Shown here one piece after another: positions 12,571 through 31,185 of a stretch of 64,000 bases of DNA. The position numbers and the translations under genes are program-made. Within the stretch, counting starts at the first letter, position 1. Every line of letters starts with the position of its first letter. Below the pieces are notes generated by a model, which made no database searches, was not told the origin of the DNA, and saw only the letters and a program-made list of their open reading frames with translations. Source of the stretch: Equus caballus (taxonomy: Eukaryota > Chordata > Mammalia > Perissodactyla > Equidae). The stretch spans positions 28,086,001 to 28,150,000 of the forward strand of contig NC_091693.1 of assembly GCF_041296265.1 (NCBI RefSeq). Direction: 5' to 3'.

Positions 12571-13552
12571 ATAATGATTACTACAAGATGACTTTCTGAA
12601 ACGGTAGTGGTGTTCACTACTGAAATTTGAGAATTTCATGATAATGCCATGTCAAGAATTTTCAGTGATTTGGAGTTCTGATGTAGAAACTGGGGGGAAA
12701 TGTAATTATAAACAAAATCTCTGATGACCAACAAAACTTGCCCCACACAAGTAGAAAACAGTTATCTTGTTGAATAAGTATGAAACCAGGATGTGATGCG
12801 CATCATGGGCAACCCACGAAAGAGACCGCAAGGTCAGTAAGAACTCTCAGCCTTGTGCATAGTGAGGCAGATACAACCCAGGATCACATGTTCTTAAGAT
12901 TAACACTAACAAGACCTCAGGTAAGACGACTTGACAGCACCATTTGTCACACACAGTCCATCTTAAATTCACCTCGTAATTAGAGTGGACCTTGGTGTTT
13001 GCCAATTGTTTTTATCCTAAGGAAAAATAAACTTCTCATGTCTTTATGGCAGGATGGAATTTTGTAAGTTGGACCCAGGCTCCTGCTGAAGTTAGGCTCC
13101 TACTGTCCTATGGAGACTGGGAGACGTGACGTGCGATTTTCCGGTGATTACATTTCAGAGATATCCAAGGTCTTCAAGGAAAAGTTTCCTGGGTTGTAAA
13201 ATTGGTATGAGGCTTAATTAGCTTTAAAAAGCATTTGTATATATCTCCAAGGGGCAGAGGAAGAATTCACAGTTACAGGTTTTCTAAAGCAAATACTCTA
13301 AGAAATGTGTTGGGTGGGTGGAGTGGCTGTCTCTTTTTCCTCAGGGATATTTTTTTCTTTTTCAGATTTGTATTTACCCTTACAAAACTCATTGCTGATC
13401 TGAACTGTAAGCTGACACCCAAAAGATTTATTTGCATTTTCTAAGCATATCGGGTGAAGGTCCTTTCAAATGGAGAGAAAAATCCTAGGAATATCCTAAT
13501 TGTGGAGGTTTATGAAGACTTCAAAGAACTGAAGGGAGTTTAAGAATAGTGT

Positions 13553-13593
<41 letters not shown>

Positions 13594-15340
13594 CGCCCGT
13601 TTGAAAGAAAGCACAAGAAGTCATGATCATTTCTTCCACCAGTTCGTCACGGACTCACCAAACAACAGAAACTTTCCACAGGAAGCAGGATGGGTCACTG
13701 AGTGTTTCTTCATGGGGGTCATGTGATCAGGCTTCTTTTAAAAAATTATATTTGAAATCAATTTACTTTATTGCTCATTATATTAACCCACCATTAAACT
13801 TCTGATTCAAGTACTAAAGGTATATTTTGGAATTTTTTTTATGAAATGAAAACAATTTTTCGAAAAATTTTACAGTCATTGGCACATAATGGCAACTTTC
13901 AAATAGCTGAATTTTTGTTTCTTCCTTATTATCCATATTTAAATAATTGTGTGTCTTTTATCATGATTAACTTATGAACATAATACTGGGCTGTTGAAAA
14001 GTCATCTTATCTGTGGCTAAATGTACAATGTGTGGCTAAATGTAGTTCTGTGATGTCTGCTTTACACAAAATTGATTCGAAAATTAATTTTGTTTGATTT
14101 TTAATATTTACTCATGTAAATTACGGGTTAATGTCAGTAAATATGAAGCACATAATTGTGTAAATAGCATTTCAATGCAGTATATTTAGGTAACATGGAT
14201 GATACAAACGATAAATCATGCTGATGTAAGTTACAGTTCTTATCTCTAATAAACTCAAGTGGAACATTATTTCCCATAGTGAGGGCTGTTTCTTTCAACA
14301 TTAGTCTATGTTCCAATAGTGAATTGAGAATCTGTGTGTTTTCCTGGAAGATTTAATCTGATAGTTTAGTAGTTTTCACAGGCACGAGCTGTACTAAGTG
14401 CTCTGTGGCTTACCTAGATGGCCTCTGAATGGGATGCCATTACTTTGAAATGTTGAATCTTTTCATTGTTTTCACAAATACTGACCTGAAATCTGGCCTA
14501 ACTCAAGATCCTCAAAATTATCTGTTGTTCACGTATTGCATTTTTCAAAAGCACACATATGATGTGAGGATTTTTTTGTGCCTCTGATGGTGTCCCATGT
14601 CTGTTAGAATCCAAAACTTCACTCGAATTTGTCTAAGTGTAAACCAAGTTCCACTTTGAGAATGGGTTTTTGAAACTCTCACAGTCACTTTTCTTTTCTT
14701 CACGTGTGTTGAAGGTTCTGGCTTTGATAGAGTAACAGGGTCTGAGTTACACCCTGCATAGTGGAGAGCGGATTCTGTATGGGGCTGTGGGAGGTGGCAG
14801 GGAGCCCAGGAGGAGGCCATTGCAATAGTCCAGCTGAGTGTTGATGGATCAGAGTGGCAGCTGTGCAGGAGGGAGATGTGTTTGGATTCTGCGTCCATGT
14901 TTTTAGAAGGACCAAGTGGATTCTTGGATATTTTCTGTGAGGGAGAAAAAGGGAGGAGTCAGGGATGACCCAAGGGTTTTTGGTCCTAGCAGCTGAAGGG
15001 ATGGAAGTTGCATAAACTGGGATGGGAAGCTGGTGGTAAACTAATTTTGACTGTGAATATGAGTTTTGTTTTGGCCCTGTGAAGAGTCTGAAGTGTTTTA
15101 GAGAATTGTGAGTGAAGTCATAAAGTGGGGATCTGGACACACAGGTCTGGAAATCTGTGGAGGGATTCAGGCTGGAGACATCCACAAGTGGTGGCTATTA
15201 TGCGGGCCACGGTGGAACTCTGGATCACATTTAGGAGGGGGGAGTTATGTCATGGTGGTAATGCTATTAGCAGGTCTAGAAGAAGTGGGTGGTGGTGAGG
15301 ACTGGGTCTCTTCCTCGGGCACATGGTTGAGGGTTGGGGG
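12571..15340. other. intergenic; microsatellite; no gene seen
   Basis: Contains a (GT)n run at about 13555-13590 and a segment at 12755-13300 that resembles 29915-30380. AT-rich sequence follows to about 14.6 kb. From about 14.7 kb the base composition rises, with an old unclassified repeat near 14.8-15.1 kb. No exon is supported. Confidence 0.55.
12755..13300 (+). repeat. copy 1 of a dispersed pair with 29915-30380
   Basis: Several aligned blocks recur in the same order and orientation at 29915-30380: 'gatgtgatgcgcatca' against 'gatgtgcatca', 'cttgacagcac' in both, 'gttaggctc..ac' in both, and 'tttcctgggttgtaaa' against 'tttcctgagtcgtaaa'. It may be an old segmental duplication or an unnamed interspersed repeat. 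Confidence 0.5.
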
Positions 15341-15349
15341 CACAAGCAC

Positions 15350-18300
15350 AGATGAGGGAGATTAGTGGTCATGAAGAGGGTAGGTGGGTGGGGAGGATGG
15401 TCTGGCAGGTGACCAATGCTCCCACAGGATGAGTGGACATGAGATGGATGCAGAGTCGTAGGAGCAATTGAGACAAGATGACACTGAGTCTGGGTTGCTT
15501 ATTCACTTCTGTATGGAATCAACAGAACTGTGTAGTGAGCTTTGTTGGGGTCTGAGGTGTTTCAGTCTTGCTGGTGGATAAGGTCAGGCACAAGGGTCAT
15601 TATCTGTGAGAGTCACTACGCCTGTCATGGGGGCCAGTGGGGCTGGGATTTAAATGAAGTTTTGGTAGAAAGTGGCAGGTTGTGGCTGCTGAGGGGACAG
15701 CAAGTTAGCACAGAAGTGGCAGAGGGTCATGGGGTCTCAAACTCACATGTGGTACTGAGTGGCACATATTGAAGAAGGGATCAGGGCCAGGTGGAGAGGC
15801 CTCCAAAGCAGCGTTCAGGGCTTTCCCTGGCATTGGGATCCATAAGAGGTGGGGGGTTGTGCTGGATCGTGTGTGAATTTGTCAAGCACTCTCTGGATGC
15901 CATGTGCCAGGTCCATGAGTGGGTCCGGGGAGATGCCTATGGGGTGGGGCGGGGAGGTGGTGGTGGCTGTTGGAGGGTGACTCTGGTGTCTGGACATGTG
16001 AGAGAGATGGTCTACAGAATGATGTGCACATCGAGAGGAAGTGTGAGCTGATGGCCCCAGGGCCTTCCTGTTGGGGACTGAGGTGGAACTGAGAAGCCGG
16101 GTTGCCTTGTGTCTGGGAGTCATGATCTTGGGGGCCCCAGGGTTATTGCCTGGCGGGAGGGGTTGGGGCCTGCAGTCCAGGCCCACTGCTTAGACAGCGT
16201 CTATCTGCCCTCCTGCCTCTTGTTGCTGAGGGCTGAGCAGGGTGTTCATGGGACCACGAGGAGAGCGTGGGCATCAGTGGCACCAAGGATTGGCATCTCC
16301 TCTGAGATGCTGAGCTCTGGAGGAAGGTGAGTATGGACGTGGGTCCTCAGAGAGGCTGCTCCTCATCTTCTCTGTCCTCATCATGACAGGATGCTATGAC
16401 AAGTGAGGATATGCTTGTGTATTTCTGGGGCTCCTTGATGAGGGTCAAAGACACTTGTACCACGAGGTGATTCTGAAGAATTGTCACCTATGTCCTTGTA
16501 TCCTCCCGGGGCAAGGCACTCACACCCTCCCCAGTGACCTGGTCTAGGCTAGGCATCCCCACTCCCTGAGTCGTGCTTTCCTCAGGGGGTGCTCCGTCCT
16601 TCTCCCATTAGGACCACGGGCACTGCTTCCTTCCCCATTTCCCTCGGAAGGTGCTGGGGTTGATAGGGCTGGGTTGCTTGCACTGGCCTCTCCCCTCCCC
16701 TGCAGCCCCATCTCTGTTGCCCTGAAGCCCCACAGGTAAAGATTCTGGATGAGAAGTTTACAGTGAGCTTAATGGAGCCTAGTTTGCTTGCCTCTGCCTG
16801 GCCAGTGACTGTGTCCAGATGCATGGCGCCTCTGTACCCCAGGTTTCTCCCTTCCTTTAGCTGACATTTTCTCCTGCTGGTTTGTGCCAGGAAGTACCCA
16901 CATTCTCATGGTCACTACTTTCCTGGACCATGAGCTGTTTTTGAAGACTTCCTGCGTGGTTTTCTTTGTAGCATGTAGACCTTTTTCCTGGGGTCTGTTA
17001 TGTGCTGAGTTGGTCTGGGCCAATGCTGCCCACTCACTTGTTTGGTCTTTCAATCAGTACTTGTGTCCTCCATGTCCCATGTAGCTGCCAAACTAGAGCC
17101 CAGGGGAAGAGTCCTCTGTGCTTCACAGGATAGACATGACACCAGCCATGGCAGGGCAGGCTCAGAGGGCACCTGGCCCTGATGAGTGGTAGCTGGGGAG
17201 GGTATGACAACAGGCTCATGTTCATATCATACCAGGAGCCTGTCCTGTTCAACCAGAGTTTTGATGCCACTGCCAGTGGCCACACCCCATTTCTACCTTT
17301 CCTTCCCCATATTGACACTTTGCCAACTTGTCAATTCTACTACTTGTCATTTCCTGTGTGACTTCCAGCCCAGGGGTAACCTGCACCTCTCTGGACTCCA
17401 CATCTGACCCGTTTCTCTCACCACTCCTTCTGCAGGGCTCTCCACCACTGGCCCTCACATGTTGTTCAGCGGGCTGTGAACATATCCTTAGATTGACCTT
17501 GAATTCCTGCTACTGTTGCAATTGGGTTTTCCTGGGCTTTGACAGGCCTCTGCACAGCCTTAGGTGTATCCAGCACACAAGTTCCTGTGAAAGCCTTTGG
17601 TGGAGGAAGGAGTTATAGATCTGACTTGTCTCCCTGTGCAACACCCTGTCCTTGTGTCCTTTTCCTGGTGAAGCCTCTACCATTCTGTGACCTTATAGGC
17701 CCATTAATGCACAAGAAGACCCCACTCCCACTTCTTGAAAAGCATCCCATAGACTCATTCCTGGATGCAATACAATGGAGTAACTCAGCTGGATGTAGTT
17801 CAATTTGTCATTGTAGACTCATTCCTCCCAACATCACCAACATATACTTCACTGTCACTTCTTTGCTTTCAGGTTTGGTGCAGAGCAGAGAACAAAGAGC
17901 TTCCTCCTGAACGGTGTTTCTGCAGGAGAGGCTCAGGTCAGGACTCGCAAGGCAGGTCCCTTCATCCATACATCCACCCCTCTGAGATGTGTGCCCCATC
18001 TTGAAACACATTTTACACTTGGCTGAGCACTAAGGAAAACATTGTGGGCAGAAACTGTTTACAAGAGAGTGACATGTACCAAACAATTTTATTTCAGTGC
18101 AAACCTTCGATGCCACCAGGAGCAGCACATTGGTGAAAAACTTCAGAAACTACATGGACAGGGCCTCATTTGTGAAGAGCTGCAAATTTCATCTGTCCAG
18201 GAAGCCCTTTACCTGTGCGGAGGCTGGGAAGGACTTCCTAGCCACCCCAGGCTATCACCATAAGCAGGCCACTCATAGTGGGGAGAGGTCAAACAAAACC

Positions 18301-19300
18301 ACTGAATATGAGGTTGGTTAAAATGGTATTACAACAAGGAGCATGCCAGAAAGCCATCAGCTGCAAACATACACTTTTTCAGGATCGGGGTGTCCACACT
18401 GGAGAAGGGTCTTATGAGTGTAGAGAATATGGGAAATCTTTTAGCTGCAGCCCTACCCTCCATGATCACTGGAGACTTCACACTGGAGAAAGGCCTTAGT
18501 TGTGCAAGGAATGTGCAATTACTTTCTTCAATATAACAAAAGTGGAGCAAAGCCTCTGGACTAGTCATCAGACTTATTTGACTCTCACACATCCCAACAT
18601 CCACGGGAGAGTCCCCGTAAGTCTAATTTATGTGAGAAGCATGCGTGGCTGTGTTTCAGTTTCTGCCCTGCCCAAGGCCCTTCCCAGATTTCCCTCATTA
18701 CCAGTCTCCGTTGTTAAAGCCATTTCACCCCTGCCACCTGGCAGGTCCACACAGCGTGCACCAGTCGCCACCGCAGTGTGCTCAGGGAAGCCGACCTCTG
18801 TTCTCTCAGGTGGGAGAACAAATTAGGAGTAGCCTGAGCCTTAGGGGGTCCGCATTCCCTTCCCTCTGAGTAGTTGGGGCATGGACCTCCCCCAGTTCTG
18901 ACCTAGAGGATACCTAACGAATTCTATTGTCACCTTGCCAGAAGGACTACCTTTTCAGGGACATGTTAGGTTCACATGATACTTGTGATGAGTTTTTCCA
19001 GCTCCCAAGTCACCAACCCGAGAACTGCCTGCCACACTTTGATTTGGGTTGTACGATAAGAAAGGCCTTACTCTTTCAGTCCTCTTTTTCTTGGGGGTTC
19101 TGTTCAGTATATGGGGTGGTTTATCAACAGATTTGGGCTCTGAAAGCATGACGACTTTTGTGGAGTCCCCAAGTTTGTGTGCCTCTGAGGGAACAGTATT
19201 CGGGCAGAAAATGGCACATCAGATTTGGGCCAACTTGCACTGCTGCCAATGGCCTCTTGGGAAACATTTGTCATCCTAATTCACGGCCTGAATGCCTGGC
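15350..19300 (+). repeat. upstream unit of a tandem ZNF gene duplication
   Basis: This unit runs parallel to 20750-26800 through introns, exons and 3' flank. Intron example: 'ggtgtttcagtcttgctgg' near 15560 against 'ggtgtttcattcagcctgg' near 20955. A second example is the 'actgcttccttcccc' block, present at about 16620 and about 22480. 3' flank example: 'ggaaggccttactctttcag'-type sequence near 19065 against 'gaaggccttattgtttaagc' near 26460. The unit contains a dead ZNF gene, and its right end lies just upstream of the live gene's promoter. Confidence 0.85.
16388..18620 (+). pseudogene. KRAB-ZNF pseudogene, dead sister of the gene at 19798-25686
   Basis: The KRAB-A relic at about 16388-16505 aligns with the live exon at 22257-22383: 'ggctccttgatgagg' matches 'gtctccttgatgagg', and 'cttgtaccacgaggtgattctg' corresponds to 'cctgtaccgtgatgtgatgctg'. 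Its start is decayed and its donor is not preserved. The last-exon relic begins after the acceptor at 17871-17872 and aligns with 23699 onward, but it meets a stop within a dozen codons. Further on, RASFVKSCKFHLSRKPFTC (about 18160-18215) matches the live [19 protein letters not shown]. Only about one recognisable finger remains, YECREYGKSFSCSPTLHDHW near 18412-18471, with one cysteine replaced by tyrosine. The 15-finger block is missing, and no CpG-rich first exon is seen upstream. It looks long dead. Confidence 0.85.
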
Positions 19301-19439
19301 TGATCAGTTGCAGAAAGCAGTCCCCAGAAGTCCGCATACGGCCCCTTTAAGAAGAGGGGAGCCCTGGAAAGAGAAGCATCACTGCCCATGGCCACTCACA
19401 GTGGACCAAGGCCTCTCCTCCTGGAACCTTATCTCCGCC

Positions 19440-19797
19440 TTGGCTTGTTGGAACTACATTTCCCTGAATGCTCTACGACGACAGACGGCTCCCAGAGCCA
19501 ATGAAGGCTCAGGACAAAAGGAGTTTCCGGTTGGACACCAGGGTGGCGAGTGGTCTTCCGGGGACCTCTTCAGGGGCTGTACCTGCGGCTGGTGGTTGTT
19601 CTGTTCCGGCTTCGGAGCGCCGGGTCGGGGCTGAGGGGACGACGAGGAGGCGCGGGCGGAGGCGCCGTCCCCGCGGCCCAGGCGGCTCTGAGGCTCGGCG
19701 ACGCCGCCCGGGGCCCCGCGCCAGGCCCGGGCCAGGGAGCGCCGCGCCCGGCGCCTCGTCTCCCGCCGCTCCCGGCCCCGCGCCGCCCCCGAGGCCG
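19440..19797 (+). promoter_or_regulatory. CpG-island promoter and 5' UTR of the KRAB-ZNF gene
   Basis: GC- and CpG-dense sequence begins near 19.44 kb and continues past exon 1 to about 20.1 kb. It contains a ZNF143/STAF-like element at 19452-19471, a CCAAT box at 19498-19502, and ETS-like TTTCCGG and CTTCCGG cores near 19525 and 19555. No TATA box is seen, as is usual for KRAB-ZNF genes. The long open frames on both strands here are a by-product of high GC content. Confidence 0.8.
19452..19471 (+). promoter_or_regulatory. ZNF143/STAF-type binding site
   Basis: The sequence aactacatttccctgaatgc is close to the recalled consensus ACTACAATTCCCAGAATGC (ZNF143/THAP11-linked element), found in many CpG-island promoters. 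It lies about 345 bases before the start codon. Match judged by eye. Confidence 0.7.
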
Positions 19798-25686
<5,889 letters not shown>

Positions 25687-27000
25687 CGTAGCAAATGTTG
25701 AAAATCCTTTACGTAAAACACCCGTCTCATAAAACATCATAATGCTCACAGTGAATAATGGCCTTATGGATATGGTGCATGTGGAAAATCCTTTAGCTGA
25801 AACTCTAGCCTCATTGCATACACACTGGAGGGTTCACACTAGGGGAAGGCTTAGGAGTACAATGAATGTGAGAAACCCTTCAGTCTAATCTCATTGGATA
25901 CCACAAAGTTCACATCAGGAAAATGATAAGGTGCAGGAAATGTGTCGTTTCTTCTTAAGTATAATGACACTGGGAAGATCCCTTATGAGGGTGCTGTCTA
26001 TGTCTTATTAAACTTTGTGATCCTGATAAATCACGGAAATTCCTGTTATGTGGGAGCTGCCTTGCATCTTTAATTTGCCAAGGGTCCTTACCAGGTTTAT
26101 GTCACTGCCAGTTCTATAGCAAAAGCCATCTAAGCTCTATCACTTTTCAGGTGCTCATGGTGTGCATCCTTGACCCTCCCCAGTGTGTCCAGGGAAGCAA
26201 ACTCTGTTCTTACGTTTGCAGGAGGCATTTGCAAGAAAGCTGAATCTTTATTCCTTTCTGTAATTACTTTCACTGATGAGTTACGTGACTGACCTGACCA
26301 GTTTTTGGCCCAGAGGACTCTGCTGGTGACTTAAAAACATAGACTGCCTTTTCCAGGGATATTGTTGATCCCATGTGACTCTGATGGAATTTCCTGCCCT
26401 TCAAGTTTCCAGCCCAGGAGCAGCCTGCCTCCCATTGCTCTGCTTTGTGTGAAAATGAAGGCCTTATTGTTTAAGCCACCATTCATCTGGGGGTTCTAGT
26501 TAGTGTATGTGGTGGTTTGAAAATAGTTGTGTTCTGCTAACGTGAGGGATTGAACAGCTTTGATTGGGATCCCAATCTTTCTGTGTCTCAGAGGGACAGT
26601 ATGATGGCAGAATGTGCTTTCCTCTCCAGTTTTGCCCGAGTTTGCCTTGCTGCCCAAGACCTCCAAGAAAAGAGTGCAGGGATTTGTGGACCTAATCGTA
26701 GCCTGGATGCCGTGGTATTTTGTGGTTCAGAGGTCAGTCTGTGGAGGGTCAGCTGAGATAACCTTTGGTGCTTGTGAGAGCAACATGAAATTGTTCTGTT
26801 CACAGGGGATGTTGCATTGTGCTCAGTGCTGCTGAGGGCAGTCTGTTCCCAGGTCCTGCAGCAGAGCCATGTGCTCTGATGTCATGAATTCCCCAGAGTG
26901 GCATCACAGGTTATAGGATTGTGTGGGCAGGGGAATCATACTTATTACAGAAACACTGGATTTGTATGGAGGGGAAGAGACTGCTCCAAACTGGTTGGGA
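25687..27000 (+). other. 3' UTR with finger relics; shared 3' flank
   Basis: After the stop, finger-coding sequence continues in decayed form to about 25930. Examples are 'tatggtgcatgtggaaaatc' and 'gaatgtgagaaacccttcag', spaced like fingers. So the array was once about three fingers longer. Possible poly(A) signals are ATTAAA near 26007 and later sites, none certain. The flank to about 26.8 kb matches the pseudogene unit at 18.7-19.3 kb. Confidence 0.7.
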
Positions 27001-27429
27001 TTTGCCACTTTTAAAGGGGCACCTAGAAGGTTCCAGTCATTATGGCTGTGAAGGATGAGCGGGCTCAAATTCTCATGGCCTGGAGAAGTGAGTATCTTGT
27101 GTAGCTGAGGTCATGGTGAGAGGAAAACATGTAAATACTTTGTGGATTCCTGTAGCCTCTCTGGGCTATTCACCTTAAGGCTATTGCTGTGGAGGAAATT
27201 GAGACGAGAGAGGCCAGCTCTGTGGCCTTTGTGCCCCAGCCTGCATTCCTGTTGAATCTGGTGGAAATGACCTCACGGGTCTCCAGTATTTGCCAGCACT
27301 GTGGCAAGGCATCCCTCCCATGGTGTGAGGAAGGATATGGTGGGGTCAATAGAGGTTTATCAGACTGGCTTTCCAAAATTGTAGGAAATCCAGATTTTCA
27401 TGTTGAACTGTATTTTTAGTTCTCTAATA

Positions 27430-28510
27430 AGATATAAATGATTTGCAATAAGCTGCTTATATTTAACCTGTACTATTTGATAAGTTTTGACATTCATGTA
27501 AACCCATAAAGCCATTTAATCATGATGATGAAGGTCTCCAGCTCTTATTTACCTCGGGCCCTTTACTAATGTCTGTCTCTCTCTTCTGTCTGCCTTCCAG
27601 GTAACCATTGATTTATTTTGTTTTACAATTAGTTTGTCTTTTCCAGAATTCTATATGATTCTCCTCATAAAGGGTTACTCTTTTTTTTTTTCCCTGAGTA
27701 GCCTCGTGTGACTTCTTCATTTTGAGATTCATCAATGATGCTTATATGAGTATGAGTAGTTCCTTCTTTTTATATTGTGGGAAGTATGATGTTCTGTGGA
27801 TGTACCACTGTTTATTTATTCTTCCGTTTGCATATTTGAATTGTTTCCAGTTTTTGACTGTTGGAAATAAAACCACTGAGATGTGTGAAACCAGTTCTTT
27901 GTGTACATGTTTCATTGATCTTGTGTTAATTTCTTGGAGTGCAATGCCTGAGTCACAGGGTAGGTGAGTAGATACCCTTTTTTTTGAGGAAGGTTAGCCC
28001 TGAGTTAACTGCTGCCAATCCTCCTCTTTTTGCTGAGGAAGGCTGGCCCTGAGCTGACATCCGTGCCCATCTTCCTCTACTTTATGTGTGGGATGCCTAC
28101 CACAGCATGGCATGCCAAGAAGTGCCATGTCCGCACCTGAGATCCAAACTGGTGAACCCTGGGCTGCTGAAGCAGAACATGGGCACTTAACCATTGCACC
28201 ACTGGGCCGGGCCCAGATACCTTTTTAAGAAATGCCAAACTGTGACTCACGTGGTCATCCCCTTTTGTCGTCCTGTCAGCAGTGAATGAGACTTCCAGTT
28301 CTTCCATTTCCTTGCCAATGGTGGGTATGGTTGGTTTGAAAAATTGTGAGCCTTTTAATCAGTGTGTAACCATATCACACTGTGGTTTTAGTTGCGTTTC
28401 CTGGCGTTTCCTAATGTTGAACGTTTTTTCATTTGTCACTTGTATCTTTTCTTTGGTAAAATGTCTGTTCATATATATATTGGTTGTTTTTTAAAATGAA
28501 TTTTGGCTAT
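27430..28510 (-). mobile_element. old L1 (L1M-type) 3' piece, split by a SINE
   Basis: Minus-strand L1M tail in two parts, 27430-27978 and 28217-28510. It contains 'gataagttttgacattcatg', 'ccactgtttatttattcttc', 'gcaatgcctgagtcacaggg' and 'ttcatttgtcacttgtatc'-like phrases. An ERE at 27981-28216 interrupts it, so the SINE is younger. Confidence 0.85.
27981..28216 (-). mobile_element. ERE-type SINE inside an old L1
   Basis: Reverse-oriented ERE: 'ggttagccctgagttaac' at the tail, head complement ending 'accactgggccgggccc'. The L1 continues on both sides. Confidence 0.95.
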
Positions 28511-29197
28511 TCCCCTTTTCTCTCACAAAGGAGGAGTAAGTGAAACAACGAAGTTTAACCATCTTTCATTCCTTCTTTAGCGATGTGACTTCTTTGCTGT
28601 AAGGAGTAGTTGTTTTTGAATTTGAGACTATTTCCTGAATGTTTTTTGTGCTGTACACAATGCAGTGGCCACATAAAAGTATATACTTTTAAATTTAATT
28701 TGCTTTATGAATACATTTTTGATCGCTTTCTTAAATCTAGATATTCAACAGTAGCATATATCAAGCCATGATTTGTAGTGTTTTCTAATTTCCCTGGTAT
28801 AAATGCTCCCACCTTGGCCAGTTTAAAACTGCCCACGTGATGTCATTGCACATGGAGTTGGAATAGTTACCGGTAGCACACCATTATATTTTATTCTGTC
28901 ATATAGTAGCTGCAAACAAATAATGTGTAATGATAAGAAAGGGGGTGTAAGCAAAACTTCCTTCCTGCCTTTTTAAATTAATCTCTCTCAGCATATAAAA
29001 TTACAGACATGATGACATATTTATATACAGAAATAGAAAATATTGTGTTATGAAACCATAGGAACCCTTCCCAAATTCCCCATCATTTACCATATCATTA
29101 CCATTCTTGTTTCATCAGTCCTTGTGTACATTGGTTTACTCATAATTCCAGACATCATGGCATTTAAATCATAACCTCTTTAGAATATATTTTTGAG

Positions 29198-29442
29198 TGG
29201 CCGGCTGGGTGGCGCAGCAATTAAGTTGGCAAGTTCCGCTTCTTGGTGTCCCGGGGTTCACCGGTTCGGATCCCTGGTGCGGACATGGCACTGCTTGGCA
29301 AAAGCCATGCTGTGGTAGGCGTCCCACATATAAAGTGGAGGAAGATGGGCATAGACCTTAGCTCAGGGCCAGTCTTCCTCAGCAAAAAGAGGAGGATTGG
29401 CAGTAGTTAGCTCAGGGCTAGTCTTCCTCAAAAAAAAAAATG
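29198..29442 (+). mobile_element. ERE-type SINE
   Basis: Sense ERE beginning 'ggccggctgggtggcgcag', with a B-box-like 'ggttcggatcc', the body 'catgctgtggtaggcgtccc', and a tail ending in a run of A. Confidence 0.95.
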
Positions 29443-29914
29443 CGTTTTTGAAATGGAAAGTCTAGTTAATAACCCCAATAACTGTTATGCAAAATATTTT
29501 AAAATACGGTAATTATGCTATCAATGGGCAATTTTCTCAGCTGAAAAATATGTTTGCTTCTTAAATCAAATTAATTGCATGCAGAATTCTAAGTGTACCC
29601 TTATGGCTTTCAGTAGGTATGTCTCATAGATCTCTTAACTTACAGGTTTTAGTTACCATTTTTATTCTTTTGATTTATTTGTTGAAGTTGTAAGGCATTT
29701 GTACATTAGAATTTGACACATTCTAGAGTTGGCTTATTGAATCTGATACTGTGTAACTGCTCATGCTTCCCTCATAAGCCTGTGCACTAGGTATTCAGGA
29801 GATGAGAATTGAGGTTTGTTCCTCCATACAGGTGTGTGATTGTGACTGCTGAGGTGAAAACACCCAGAAGATCCCAGCCCAGATCCTCTCCAGTAAGATA
29901 AATATTTGAGACAA

Positions 29915-30380
29915 AAAAACCACATTATTAAATAAACAAGCTAAAATTTGATGTGCATCACAGGCAATCTGCTACTAAATTTTGAGGACAGAAAATATCT
30001 CCCCCTGTATGTATCTAAGCAGTTACTACACATTACATACATGTGTTCAAGATAAACAATAACTAGTGCTTAAGAAAGAACTTGACAGCACTGTCACTCA
30101 GTGTCTAAATTGGAGCAAGGTGAGCAGAGTTAGGCTCTTACCCTCACACAGGGCCTGGGAGATGGCAGAGCTATCTTTATTTGCTATATTTGCATTTCAA
30201 GAAATGGCTCTCAGTATGTTTGCATTTTTAAGAGATGGTTCCCAGGTTCTTTCAAAAGACTTTCCTGAGTCGTAAAGCTGCAGGGAAAAAAAGGCCATGC
30301 TGACAAGAGGCCTGTGTAGTCTTCTAGGTTTCAAAGATAAACACTCTCAGACTAGGGAGGAGAAGGAAATCTGTTTCTCT
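29915..30380 (+). repeat. copy 2 of a dispersed pair with 12755-13300
   Basis: Shares ordered blocks with 12755-13300 in the same orientation (see that entry). No exon is recognised. Moderate divergence. Confidence 0.5.
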
Positions 30381-30983
30381 GTTTTCAAATGGTAGAATTA
30401 AATGTATTTTTCATTTGTATTTGTTGTTACAAATAATTTGTATGTGACACACCTGGAAACAAAATATGCTTCTGCTCTGCTGCCACGCGTTGGCACAACC
30501 TGGAAGCAAACATTTCGAGTATCAGGTGTGTTTGGAATGCCACGATGACACTGCGGCCCAGTAGAAGGGGGAAAGTCCCTTTCACAACGGAGAAGAAATT
30601 CAGAGTTCCTCATGATTTGAAGGCGACACCGATAGGGGACCTCAAGCAGGATTCTCAGAGGTCCTTCAGAAGTACGTGAACTTTGGAAGCATTCGGCTGA
30701 CCCAGGAGCTGCAGACAAGCAAATGACAATGGATAGTGGATGGGGTCTGCCCAAGACATTCAAGCAAGGCCCCTATCTAATTGTTTTGTTTTTTACCTGC
30801 TTGCTTGAAATCATTCTTCTTTTCATAATGACCCTTTTACTGGTTTCTTCCCTCTTATTGTGTTGGGTCAGAATATACACATTCTAATGCAATTATTGGA
30901 TTTTCCCAAACAGTGGCTGTGGCCATCAGTTTTACTGAATATCATCCATCACCAGGGCTCCATGATAAAAATATCTGAGCAGG
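30381..30983. other. intergenic, no gene recognised
   Basis: A minus-strand open frame of about 121 codons spans 30398-30763, but it matches no family I know and has no domain, signal peptide or splice context. I treat it as chance. Confidence 0.5.
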
Positions 30984-31185
30984 GGCCAGCCCAGTAGTGT
31001 AGTGGTTAAGTTTGTGCACTCCACTTTGGTGACCCAGGGTTAGCAGATCTGGATCCCAGGAGCAGACCTACACACTGCTCATCAGGTCATGTTGTGGTGG
31101 TGTCCCATATACAATATAGAGGAAGACTGGCATAGAGGTTAGCTCAGGGCAAATCTTCCTCTCCACACACACACACAAAAAAACC
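30984..31185 (+). mobile_element. ERE-type SINE, diverged
   Basis: Sense ERE: 'ggggccagcccagtagtgta' head, 'gtggttaagtttgtgcac' A-box-like segment, 'gaagactggcatagaggtta' body, A/C-rich tail. Confidence 0.9.

Noticed and set aside
13555-13590. (GT)n run as a regulatory or CRISPR-like array
   Set aside because: Ordinary dinucleotide microsatellite; no spaced repeats as in CRISPR, and the DNA is mammalian.
30398-30763. 121-codon minus-strand frame
   Set aside because: No similarity I recognise and no gene context; probably chance.
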